This document shows positions 23,726 to 31,588 of a stretch of 64,000 nt of DNA, piece by piece. Each line of letters opens with the position of its first letter. Positions within the stretch are counted from its first letter, which is position 1. Both the position numbers and the translations under genes were made by a program. The notes beneath the pieces are model-generated. The model worked only from the letters and a program-made list of their open reading frames with translations, was not told the origin of the DNA and searched no databases. The DNA comes from SYFT01 sp964471115 (GTDB taxonomy: Bacteria; Acidobacteriota; Vicinamibacteria; Vicinamibacterales; SCN-69-37). The stretch spans positions 310,001-374,000 of the forward strand of contig CAYYFE010000001.1 in NCBI GenBank assembly GCA_964471115.1, written 5' to 3'.

Positions 23726-25477
23726 TCACGCAAACAGGTACCGCTTCTTGTCGACCAGGGCGTCGGCCAGCCGGCGCCGCGCGGCGACGGTGTCGTACGG
23801 CGTCACTTTCACCAGGCGCCTGAGCGCGGCCAGCATCGTCCGCTGCGTGTCCCCGGCCGTCATGGCCTGGATGGCCGTGCGCGCGGCCGCGTCGGCCCGC
23901 AGGCCGCCGTCGTGCAGCAGCACGGCCGCCGCGTCGGCCTGCAGCGCGGCCGTGGCATGGCCCTCGGCGGCCGCCTGCGCGGCCCGCAGCAGCGCGCTTT
24001 CGATGATGAAGGCCTCGATCAGGATGTCAGCCGCGGCCATCAGGACTTCCTGCTGCTCCTCCACCTTCGCGCCGTACGTCTGCATCGCCAGCCCCAGCAC
24101 GGCAATCGCGGCCTTCTTCACGGGGTCCACCGGGCCGCCCGAACCGGCGGATGCCCCCGGGGCGGCGAGCAGTTCGTCCTGCAGCGTTTTTGCCGCCGCG
24201 ATGAGCGGCAGGCCGCTCTTGAGCGCGCGCTTGATCAACATGCCGGGCACCAGCAGGCGGTTGATCTCGTTGGTGCCTTCGAAGATCCGGTTGACGCGCG
24301 CGTCGCGGTAGTGCCGTTCGGCCGGGTAGTCCTTCACGAAGCCGTTGCCGCCATGAATCTGGACGTTTTCATCGAGCACGAAGTCGATCATCTCGCTGCT
24401 GGCGACCTTGAGGATGGACGCCTCGATTGCGAACTCCTCGAGCGCCGCCAGCGCCGCGGCCGACGTGTGGCCGCCGCGCGTGATACCGGCGTCGATCAGG
24501 CCGGTCGTGCGATACAGCGCGCTCTCCACGCCGTAGACCCGCGCCAGCATCTCGCCCAGCTTCGCGCGGATCGCGCCAAACGACGCGATCGGTTGCCCGA
24601 ACTGCCGTCGTGTCGCGGCATACCGCGCCGCCTCGCCCACCACCATCTTGGCGCCGCCGCTGCACATGCCGGCCAGCTTGAAGCGGCCGTAGTTGAGCAC
24701 GTTGAACGCGATCTTGTGGCCCTTGCCAATTTCGCCCAGCAGGTTCTCCGCCGGCACGCGGGCGTCCTGCAGAATCACGGGCGTGGTCGACGACCCGTGC
24801 AGCCCCATCTTGTGTTCTTCCTTGCCGTGCGACACGCCGGGGAAGCCCTTTTCGACGATGAAGGCGGAGAAGTGCTCGCCATCGACCTTGGCGAACACGA
24901 TGTAGACGTCGGCGAAACCGCCGTTGGTGATCCACATCTTTTCGCCGTTCAGCACCCACGAGCCGTCAGCCTGTTTCGTCGCGCGGGTGCGCGCGCTCAG
25001 CGCGTCCGAGCCCGACCCCGATTCGCTGAGACAGTACGCGCCGATCAGTTCGCCGGAGACGATGCGGGGCAGGTACTTCTGCTGCTGGGCCTCGGTGCCG
25101 AAGCAGAGGATCGGAATGATCGCCAGGCCGGTCTGCGCGCCGAACGTCGTGGCAAACGACGCGCTGCCGCTGATGCCCTCACACACGACGATCGCCGCGG
25201 CCTTGTCGCCCCCGATGCCGCCGAAGGCTTCGGGGACGTCGGTGCCCAGCAGGCCCAGTTCGCCGCAGCGGCGCACCAACGCGCGCGCCAGGGCCCAGTC
25301 CTTGGCTTCGAGTTTGTCGAGCGCGGGCAGGACTTCCTGTTCGAGGAACTCCTGCGCCGTCTGCGCCATCAGCCGGTGGTCATCGTCCAGCCGCTCGGGT
25401 GTGAAGAGCGGCTCGGTGGGCGCGCCGAAGAGCCAGTCGGCGCCGCGGGTCGGGGTGGGGGCAGCAGTGGTCGTCAT
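23726..25477 (-). CDS. fadE: Acyl-CoA dehydrogenase (FadE-type, long-chain)
   Basis: A 583-residue flavoenzyme, first oxidation step of beta-oxidation. The N-terminal helical domain is followed by CLSESGSGSDALSARTRA (flavin/substrate segment), WVLNGEKMWITNGGFAD and HKMGLHGSSTTPV, then RRQFGQPIASFGAI and the catalytic region RVNRIFEGTNEINRL, where the Glu of FEGT is the expected base. The extra 150-residue C-terminal helical domain matches very-long-chain acyl-CoA dehydrogenases and bacterial FadE of the Bacillus/Thermus type. It is the last gene of the fad operon, 12 bp after the thiolase, with GGAG upstream of the ATG. Confidence 0.92.
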   Translation of the reverse strand: MTTTAAPTPTRGADWLFGAPTEPLFTPERLDDDHRLMAQTAQEFLEQEVLPALDKLEAKDWALARALVRRCGELGLLGTDVPEAFGGIGGDKAAAIVVCEGISGSASFATTFGAQTGLAIIPILCFGTEAQQQKYLPRIVSGELIGAYCLSESGSGSDALSARTRATKQADGSWVLNGEKMWITNGGFADVYIVFAKVDGEHFSAFIVEKGFPGVSHGKEEHKMGLHGSSTTPVILQDARVPAENLLGEIGKGHKIAFNVLNYGRFKLAGMCSGGAKMVVGEAARYAATRRQFGQPIASFGAIRAKLGEMLARVYGVESALYRTTGLIDAGITRGGHTSAAALAALEEFAIEASILKVASSEMIDFVLDENVQIHGGNGFVKDYPAERHYRDARVNRIFEGTNEINRLLVPGMLIKRALKSGLPLIAAAKTLQDELLAAPGASAGSGGPVDPVKKAAIAVLGLAMQTYGAKVEEQQEVLMAAADILIEAFIIESALLRAAQAAAEGHATAALQADAAAVLLHDGGLRADAAARTAIQAMTAGDTQRTMLAALRRLVKVTPYDTVAARRRLADALVDKKRYLFA

Positions 25478-25489
25478 GGGGAACTCCAG

Positions 25490-26641
25490 TCAGAGACGTT
25501 CAAACAGGGCGGCCGCGCCCATGCCGCCGCCCACACACATCGTGACGATGCCGTACCGCGCCTGCCGGCGGCGCAGTTCGTACAGCAGGGACGTGGTGAG
25601 CCGGGCGCCGGTACAGCCGAGCGGATGGCCGAGGGCGATGGCGCCGCCATTCACGTTCAGGCGCGCCGGGTCGATCGGCAGTTCCTTCGTGCAGGCCAGG
25701 ACCTGCGCGGCGAAGGCTTCGTTGAGTTCGACCAGGTCCACCGCATCAAGCGCCACACCCGTGCGTTCCAGGAGCTTGCGCACCGCGGGGACCGGCCCGA
25801 TGCCAAACAGTTCGGGTTTGACGCCTGCCGTGGCATATCCGACGAGCCGCGCGAGCGGTGTCAGGCCCAGGGCCGACGCCCTGGCCGCGGACATCACGAG
25901 CACCGCCGCCGCCGCGTCGGACATCTGCGACGAGTTGCCCGCGGTCACGGTGCCCGACACGTGGAAGGCCGGCTTGAGCGCCGCCAGCGCTTCGGCCGAC
26001 GTCTGCCGGCGCGGGCCTTCATCAGTGGTGATCTGACGGATCCCGTCCATCGTGTCGACATCCACCGGCACGATCTCGTCGGCGAGCCGGCCGGTGTCGA
26101 GGGCCGCGATCGCGCGGCGATGGCTTTCCAGGGCGAACGCGTCCTGCGCCTCACGCGAGATCCCGCTCTCGCGCGCGTGGTTCTCGGCGACCAGGCCGGT
26201 CGACAGATACACGTCCGGGTAGTCGCGCACCAGCGCGGGGTTGGGCGCCGTCGTGTGGCCACCCATCGGAATCAGGCTCATCGATTCGGTGCCGCCCGCG
26301 ATGATGATGTCGGCCGAGCCCGTCGCGATGCGGCCCGCGGCCTGCGCGATGGCTTCCAGGCCCGAGGCGCAGAACCGGTTGACCGTCACGGCGGAGGCCG
26401 TCACAGGAATGCCCGCGCGCAGACTGGCGATGCGCGCGACGTTGAGGCCCTGTTCCGCCTCAGGCATCGCGCATCCCAGAATCACGTCGTCAATCAACGC
26501 CGGATCGAGGGCAGGGACCCGGGTGAGCAGGCCCCGCAACGCGACGGCGGCCAGTTCGTCCGGGCGGGTGTGGCGGAAGACGCCGTTGGGGGCCTTGCCG
26601 ATGGGCGTCCGCACCGCGGCGGCAATCACGATGTCGGTCAT
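25490..26641 (-). CDS. fadA: Acetyl-CoA C-acyltransferase (3-ketoacyl-CoA thiolase)
   Basis: A 383-residue thiolase. Cys91 in NRFCASGLEAIA forms the acyl intermediate; NEAFA, GGAIALGHPLGCTGAR and CVGGGMGAA supply the His and the second Cys. It cleaves 3-ketoacyl-CoA to acetyl-CoA and the shortened acyl-CoA. Its ATG overlaps the stop of the upstream alpha/beta hydrolase (26638-26641) and it is followed directly by fadE. With FadN upstream the operon provides the complete beta-oxidation cycle. Confidence 0.93.
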   Translation of the reverse strand: MTDIVIAAAVRTPIGKAPNGVFRHTRPDELAAVALRGLLTRVPALDPALIDDVILGCAMPEAEQGLNVARIASLRAGIPVTASAVTVNRFCASGLEAIAQAAGRIATGSADIIIAGGTESMSLIPMGGHTTAPNPALVRDYPDVYLSTGLVAENHARESGISREAQDAFALESHRRAIAALDTGRLADEIVPVDVDTMDGIRQITTDEGPRRQTSAEALAALKPAFHVSGTVTAGNSSQMSDAAAAVLVMSAARASALGLTPLARLVGYATAGVKPELFGIGPVPAVRKLLERTGVALDAVDLVELNEAFAAQVLACTKELPIDPARLNVNGGAIALGHPLGCTGARLTTSLLYELRRRQARYGIVTMCVGGGMGAAALFERL

Positions 26642-27273
26642 ACGAAATCTCCCAGCAGGTCCTCGATGGCTTCGCCCAGCTCGAGCGTGCGGCCTTCAAA
26701 CAGGTGGTCGGCGCCGTCGATGACCACCAGGTCCTTCGGTTCGGCCAGACGCGCGTAAAACGACCGCAGATCCTTCAGCAGGCACAACTCATCCAGGTCG
26801 CCCTGGATCAGGAACTTCGGCTTGGTGCACTCGAGTGTGTGCGTGAACGCCAGTCCGTGGCCGTGCACGGGCGGCGCGATCCCGATGAGCGCCGTCACAC
26901 GCGGATCGGTGGCGCCGGTTTCCATCGCGACCCACGCGCCGAACGAGAAGCCGGCGGCCCACAGGGGCAGTCCCGGATACCGGTCATGCATCTCGTTGAG
27001 CGCGGCGCGGAAGTCATCGATTTCCCCCACGCCCTGGTCAAACGCGCCTTCGCTGCTGCCCACACCACGGAAGTTGAACCGCAGGACCGCGCAGCCGATG
27101 CGCGCCAGCGACTTGGCGGCCTGAAACACCCCACGCGTGTGCATCGTGCCGCCCATCGTCGGCAGGGGATGGCCGAAGACCACGGCGGCGCGAGGCGCGC
27201 TGCCGGGCAGATCGAGACGGGCTTCAAGCCGTCCGGCGGGACCGGGAATCACCAAGGTCATCGAGAAACTCAT
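26638..27273 (-). CDS. Alpha/beta hydrolase (dienelactone-hydrolase-like)
   Basis: About 211 residues. The fold shows VVFGHPLPTMGGTM (oxyanion region), FRGVGSSEG, the nucleophile elbow GFSFGAW, KFLIQGDLDELC with the acid and DGADHLF with the catalytic His. This family, close to E. coli YfhR/YtfL-type small hydrolases, acts on short esters. The start is uncertain (27288, 27273 or 27261). All overlap the end of the upstream hydrolase gene by 38-65 bp, an unusually long overlap. Inside the fad operon it may remove dead-end CoA or ester intermediates, which is inference. Confidence 0.75.
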   Translation of the reverse strand: MSFSMTLVIPGPAGRLEARLDLPGSAPRAAVVFGHPLPTMGGTMHTRGVFQAAKSLARIGCAVLRFNFRGVGSSEGAFDQGVGEIDDFRAALNEMHDRYPGLPLWAAGFSFGAWVAMETGATDPRVTALIGIAPPVHGHGLAFTHTLECTKPKFLIQGDLDELCLLKDLRSFYARLAEPKDLVVIDGADHLFEGRTLELGEAIEDLLGDFV

Positions 27274-27979
27274 CAACAAGCTGTGCAAACAGGCGGGGAC
27301 GTGTCACCAGGCCGATGTGCCCGCTGCGCGGAAGCACGACGGCCCTGGCGCCGGGAATCAACGCGAGGTAGTCCCGGGTGCTGGAGACGGGCACCACGCG
27401 ATCCAGCGCCTCGTCACCAGTCATCACGAGCGTGGGCGCCGTGATCGTGGTGGCCGCGCTGGTGAGATCGCGTGACAGCCACGCGCGGATCCACGTGGCC
27501 GAGCGCTGCGGGTTCATCGGCTGTGTGAGGACGCGCAGGCCGTAGCGGACCAGAAACGACAGGCGCTGCGGCCAGGTGTCGTGCGCGGCAATCACCTCGG
27601 GCAGCAGACGGCGAAAGCCCCGGGCCGCGAAGACCGGCATCAGCAGCAGCGGGCGCTTGAGCAGCGCCTGTTCGGCCCGGCCCAGCTTCATGCGCGGCGA
27701 GGGCGACGACACCAGGATGATCGCGGCCACCTTTTCAGGATGGGCGGCGGCGTAATGCACGGCCACCAGGCCGCCGAACGACACCCCCACCAGCACGGTG
27801 CGCGCGGCGCCGGTCGCGGCCATCGCCGTATCAATCCGCGCGGACCACTGCACGAACGGATCGCCGTTGCCGTCTTCTTCGTTCAGCGAAAACGTCTCGA
27901 CGACGTGCCGCTGCCGCAGGGCGTCAACCGCCGGCTGCTGCCACTCGGCATGGCCCTGCATGCCGGGGATGACGATCAA
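27224..27979 (-). CDS. Alpha/beta hydrolase with non-ATG start at the edge of an array
   Basis: About 251 residues. IVIPGMQGHAEWQQ provides the first strand and oxyanion loop, VGVSFGGLVA is the nucleophile elbow, GDEALDRVVP and SGHIGLV contribute the acid and His. The open frame reaches an ATG at 28105, but that extension translates a heptamer array and a REP-like palindrome (e.g. SSLVPDPSSLIPD) and has no family character. A TTG at 27979 or CTG at 27985, exactly at the array border, is the more plausible start. It lies between fadN and the second hydrolase in the fad operon. Confidence 0.7.
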   Translation of the reverse strand: MIVIPGMQGHAEWQQPAVDALRQRHVVETFSLNEEDGNGDPFVQWSARIDTAMAATGAARTVLVGVSFGGLVAVHYAAAHPEKVAAIILVSSPSPRMKLGRAEQALLKRPLLLMPVFAARGFRRLLPEVIAAHDTWPQRLSFLVRYGLRVLTQPMNPQRSATWIRAWLSRDLTSAATTITAPTLVMTGDEALDRVVPVSSTRDYLALIPGARAVVLPRSGHIGLVTRPRLFAQLVDEFLDDLGDSRSRRTA

Positions 27980-27981
27980 TG

Positions 27982-28165
27982 GCAGGGATAAGGGATCAGG
28001 GATCAGGGATGAGGGATCAGGGACCAGGGATGATGGATGAGGGCGCAGGGCGACCTCTCCGGGGTTCAAGCCCCGCGGCTCCACGAACGCATTTCCCTGT
28101 TCCATGATCCCTTATCCCTTATCCCTTATCCCCTATCCCTGTTGCCCTTATCCCTGTTGCCCTTC
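27982..28165. repeat. Heptamer arrays GGGATCA (A9) and inverted TCCCTTA (A10) around a REP-like palindrome
   Basis: Array A9 (27982-28050) and array A10 (28094-28164) are in opposite orientation. Between them, 28059-28082 holds CCGGGG-TTCAAG-CCCCGCGG then CTCC, a GGAG-headed stem-loop on the minus strand (GGAG is the other known REP head). The block separates fadN from the hydrolase genes. Confidence 0.75.
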
Positions 28166-28166
28166 G

Positions 28167-30413
28167 TCAATTCCGCAACGTCTTGCCCGTCTTGAGCGTG
28201 TAGGCGATACGCGCCTGCGTCTTCGCTTCACCGCAGAGGCTGAGGAACGCCTCACGTTCCAGATCGAGGATCTGATCTTCCGTGCGCGTGCCGGCGTGGG
28301 GGAGGGCGCCGCCCGAGAGGATATGCGCAAGCTTGCGGCCGATCAGCTCATCGTGGTCGCTGATGCGTCCCGCGCGGTGCGCCAGGTGGATGCCCAGCGC
28401 GAGCATGGCGTACGTCGTGGGGCCGCCCACCGGAATGTCGGTGCGCCGCACGGGCGGCTGATACCCCGCGCGCGCCAGTGTCAGCGCCGCCGCCTTGGCG
28501 TCGGCGATCAGCCGTTCGCGATTCATCGTGATGCCGTCCGCGTCGCGCAGGTAACCCAGTTGCCGCGCGTGTGGTCCGCTGGTGGACACCTTGCCGAATC
28601 CAATCGTCTCGAATGCCGTCCGCGCGTCGGGCGCGCGCAGCAGCATCTCCTTCGTACCCCCGCCGGCGGGGATCAACCCGACGCCCACTTCGACCAGGCC
28701 CATGTACGTCTCGGCCGCGGCCTGCACGCGATCGCCGTGCAGGCTCACCTCGCAGCCGCCGCCAAGCGTGAGGCCCGCCGGCGCGACGACCACGGGCACG
28801 CCGGCGCACTTGAGGGCCATCGTGGCGCCCTGAAACGCGCGAATCATCGCGTCCACGGCGTCCCAGTTTTCCTCCTGGGATTCCAGGAGCAGCAGCATCA
28901 GGTTCGCGCCGGCCGAGAAATGCAGCGCGTCGTTGCCGACGACCAGCGCCTGGAAGTTCGTCTCCGCTTCCCGCACTCCGGCGTGCAGCATCTCGATCGT
29001 GTCGCCGCCGATGGCGTTCATCTTCGAGTGGAACTCGACGCACAACACGCCGTCGCCCAGATCGACGAGGCTTGCGCCCGCGTTGCTGCGCACCATCCGG
29101 GCCTGCTCGCGCGCCGTCTGCAGGATCAGCAGGCCGGGCCCCGACGGCGGCAGCGCGCCGTCGCGGAACCGGGTCTTTCCCCCCAGCAACGACCGTACCT
29201 CGTCGGGCACGGCGCTGCCTGCGGCAGCGACGACCGCGTCCACGCCGATGGCATCCCAGAGTTCAAACGGACCCAGCTCCCAGCCGAAGCCCCAGCGCAT
29301 GGCCCGATCGATGTCGTCGATCGAGTGCGCCACATCCCGCGCGATGTGCGCGGCGTACAGCAGCGTCGGCGTCAGGGTCTCCCGCAGCAGCGCGCCCGCC
29401 TTGTGATCGCCGGTGAACAGCGCGCGGATGCGTTCGGTATCACTCGTGATCGTCCTGGCCGCGTCCAGTTCGGGCAGTGTGACCTTCGCCGGTTCGCGAT
29501 GGGTCAGCGTCTCGATATCCAGCGTGAGGATCTTCGTGCCGTCCGGTCCTTTGACCTTCTTGTAGAACCCCTGGCCGGTCTTGTCGCCCAGCAGGCCCGC
29601 GTCAAGCATGCGCCGCACGAAGGCGGGCATCTCGAAGGCGCGGCGGTCGTCCTCGCGCGGCAACCGTACCGTCAGGTCCCCGGCGACCCTGGCCGCGATG
29701 TCCAGGCCGGCCAGATCGATCGTGCGAAACGTGGCGCTCTTGGGCCGGCCGATGGCCGGGCCGGTCACCGCGTCGATTTCTTCGATCGTGTACCGGCCGG
29801 ACGCCAGCGCATGCAGCGTGCGCACGAGGCCGAACATGCCCAGATGGTTGGCGATGAACGCCGGCGCGTCCTTCGCCGGGACGACGCCCTTGCCCAGGTG
29901 CACGTCGATCCAGGACGCCAGCGCCGACGTCACGCCCGGGTCGGTGTCCGCCGTGGGGATGAGTTCGACCAGCCGCAGGTATCGCGGCGGATTGAAGAAG
30001 TGTGTGCCCAGCCAGTGCCGCCGGAACGATTCGGACCGGCCCTCGGCAATCGCCGCCAGCGGAATGCCCGAGGTGTTCGACGTCACGACGGCGTGCGGCG
30101 CGCGGACCTGGTCGATGCGCTCGACCAGCGCCCGCTTGATCGACAGATCTTCGACGATCGCTTCGAGAATCCAGTCACAGTCGCGCAGCGGCTCCAGCGA
30201 CTCGAGCGAGCCCGTGCGGATCAGCCCGCGCGCATCCTTCGTGAAGAACGGGTCGGGCGACAGTGTCGTCGCGCGCTTGAGTCCCGCGGCCGCGGCGTCG
30301 GCCGTGACGTCGAGCAGCAGGACGGGCACGCCCGCGTTGGCCAGATGCGCCGCCAGCTGGGCGCCCATGACGCCCGCGCCCAGCACGGCGGCCTGCCGGA
30401 TGTGCATGCTCAT
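28167..30413 (-). CDS. fadN: 3-hydroxyacyl-CoA dehydrogenase/enoyl-CoA hydratase (FadN type)
   Basis: A 748-residue bifunctional enzyme with the dehydrogenase first: NAD motif AVLGAGVMGAQLA (residues 9-21), TSNTSGIPL, GTHFFNPPRYL with the catalytic His, and FIANHLGMFG. Two C-terminal dehydrogenase repeats follow. A crotonase domain follows from about 420 on (HFSAGANLMLLL, GLTLGGGCEVSLHGD, VGVGLIPAGGG). This order is that of Bacillus FadN, opposite to E. coli FadB. It hydrates enoyl-CoA and oxidises the product. Its ATG overlaps the tetR stop (30410-30413), so regulator and enzyme are one operon. Confidence 0.92.
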   Translation of the reverse strand: MSMHIRQAAVLGAGVMGAQLAAHLANAGVPVLLLDVTADAAAAGLKRATTLSPDPFFTKDARGLIRTGSLESLEPLRDCDWILEAIVEDLSIKRALVERIDQVRAPHAVVTSNTSGIPLAAIAEGRSESFRRHWLGTHFFNPPRYLRLVELIPTADTDPGVTSALASWIDVHLGKGVVPAKDAPAFIANHLGMFGLVRTLHALASGRYTIEEIDAVTGPAIGRPKSATFRTIDLAGLDIAARVAGDLTVRLPREDDRRAFEMPAFVRRMLDAGLLGDKTGQGFYKKVKGPDGTKILTLDIETLTHREPAKVTLPELDAARTITSDTERIRALFTGDHKAGALLRETLTPTLLYAAHIARDVAHSIDDIDRAMRWGFGWELGPFELWDAIGVDAVVAAAGSAVPDEVRSLLGGKTRFRDGALPPSGPGLLILQTAREQARMVRSNAGASLVDLGDGVLCVEFHSKMNAIGGDTIEMLHAGVREAETNFQALVVGNDALHFSAGANLMLLLLESQEENWDAVDAMIRAFQGATMALKCAGVPVVVAPAGLTLGGGCEVSLHGDRVQAAAETYMGLVEVGVGLIPAGGGTKEMLLRAPDARTAFETIGFGKVSTSGPHARQLGYLRDADGITMNRERLIADAKAAALTLARAGYQPPVRRTDIPVGGPTTYAMLALGIHLAHRAGRISDHDELIGRKLAHILSGGALPHAGTRTEDQILDLEREAFLSLCGEAKTQARIAYTLKTGKTLRN

Positions 30414-31030
30414 GAAATCCTCCGCGCCGCGACGCCGTGCAGGAACACATCGACAATCGTGTCCGCATCGTCGGCCAGCGTGTACCGGCGGTCGCTCAAG
30501 ATCCAGTTGGTGGCCATTTCATCCAGCGCGCCGAAGAACATCTTGGCGGCCAGCGTGGGCGGGACGCCCTGACGGAACAGCCCGGCGGCCTGCCCCTCGG
30601 CGATCGCATCGCGAATCAGCCCCAGGTAACTGCGCAGACGCGTGGCGGACAGGCGCGCCATGAACTTCGTCGACTGCCGCAGTTCCACCTGGAAGACGAT
30701 GGCGAGCGCGCGGTCGCGGCCGAGGCGTTCCAGGTGCAGGCGCGCGATGCGGCGCAGGCGGTCGGCGGCGTCGGGGCTGCCGGCCAGCGCGTCCTTGCCT
30801 TCGCGGATGGCGTCCTGCATCGTGCGATCGAAGAGGGAGATGAGGATGTCGTCCTTGCTCTTGAAGTAGAGGTAGACGGTGCCGGCGGCGATCCCCGCGC
30901 GACGCGCGATGTCGGCGACCTGGGCGGCGAAGAAGCCGCGTTCGGCGAAGACGTGGGTGGCGGCGTCGAGGATGAGCTGGCGCTTGTCAGTGTCCGGAGC
31001 CGGACGGGCGAGTCTGAGCGCGCGGGGCAT
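30410..31030 (-). CDS. TetR family regulator of fatty-acid degradation (Bacillus FadR-like)
   Basis: A 206-residue TetR protein. The helix-turn-helix spans KRQLILDAATHVFAERGF to AGTVYLYFKSKDDIL. The ligand-binding domain includes HLERLGRDRALAIVFQVELRQ, very like the acyl-CoA-sensing FadR of Bacillus and PfmR of Thermus. It should repress the operon until long-chain acyl-CoA binds. ATG 31030 is chosen over 31048 because the latter lies inside the operator palindrome (31034-31051). It is the first gene of the fad operon. Confidence 0.88.
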   Translation of the reverse strand: MPRALRLARPAPDTDKRQLILDAATHVFAERGFFAAQVADIARRAGIAAGTVYLYFKSKDDILISLFDRTMQDAIREGKDALAGSPDAADRLRRIARLHLERLGRDRALAIVFQVELRQSTKFMARLSATRLRSYLGLIRDAIAEGQAAGLFRQGVPPTLAAKMFFGALDEMATNWILSDRRYTLADDADTIVDVFLHGVAARRIS

Positions 31031-31033
31031 GGA

Positions 31034-31051
31034 TGAATGAATGTTCATTCA
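31034..31051. promoter_or_regulatory. FadR-type operator TGAATGA-ATGT-TCATTCA
   Basis: Perfect 7-bp arms with a 4-bp centre, starting 3 bp before the tetR ATG. The arms and spacing are those of the known Bacillus FadR box (TGAATGA-N4-TCATTCA). Autoregulation of the whole fad operon is the straightforward reading. Confidence 0.8.
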
Positions 31052-31110
31052 TTTGCGGGACCGGGGTCAAGGCCTGAAACGGCGCGGCAGTCAGGTCGTA
31101 GTTGAAATTC

Positions 31111-31386
31111 ATGATCGACGCCGCGCAGCAGCAGCTCCTCGTCACCCGTCTCAACCGCATCGAAGGACAGGTGCGAGGCATCCGTCGCATGGTGCAGGAG
31201 CCGCGCCTCTGCGTCGACATCCTCCAGCAGCTGGCCGCCGCCGAAGCCGCCCTCAATCGTGTCTCGCTGGCCATCCTCAAGTACCACGTCGAGCACTGCG
31301 TCCCGGAGGGCGTCAACCTCAGCCCGGAAGAAGGCAGCCAGCGCCTCAAGGAACTCGTCGACATTTTCGACAGATTTTCGTCCTAG
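31111..31386 (+). CDS. csoR: CsoR-type copper-sensing repressor (CsoR/RcnR/FrmR family)
   Basis: A 91-residue all-helical regulator: QLLVTRLNRIEGQVRGIRRM (the DUF156 DNA-binding helix) and ligands Cys34, His59 and Cys63. Their spacing (C-x24-H-x3-C) equals the Cys36/His61/Cys65 copper site of Mycobacterium CsoR, so Cu(I) sensing is more likely than formaldehyde or nickel sensing. ATG 31111 is preferred over TTG 31102. No copper ATPase or chaperone gene is adjacent. The only CsoR-like palindrome found in the window is far away at 57824-57841. Confidence 0.85.
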   Translation: MIDAAQQQLLVTRLNRIEGQVRGIRRMVQEPRLCVDILQQLAAAEAALNRVSLAILKYHVEHCVPEGVNLSPEEGSQRLKELVDIFDRFSS

Positions 31387-31588
31387 CGCGCCTGTGCCAA
31401 ATTCAACACTTTGGACCGCCTGATCCGGCGATCCGTCCCGCCAGGGCTGCATTTCGTCCAAAACACTCAGATTTCCTAAGGTTTCTGCAATGTCCCTTGT
31501 GTCCGTAGGTGGACGCAGAATTGCAATTTCCACAGCCTATCGGACCCGGAGCCGGGCATTGTGCCTGTGCCGAGGGGATGGAGGACAC

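Noticed and set aside
23912..30572. Long plus-strand open frames opposite the fad operon (23912-26758 and 28104-30572)
   Set aside because: Arg/His/Gln-rich shadow translations of clearly recognised enzymes on the other strand.
31387..31588. CsoR operator in the gap after the csoR gene
   Set aside because: No C-tract/G-tract palindrome is present; only a weak TTGGAC/GTCCAA inverted pair spaced about 35 bp apart.
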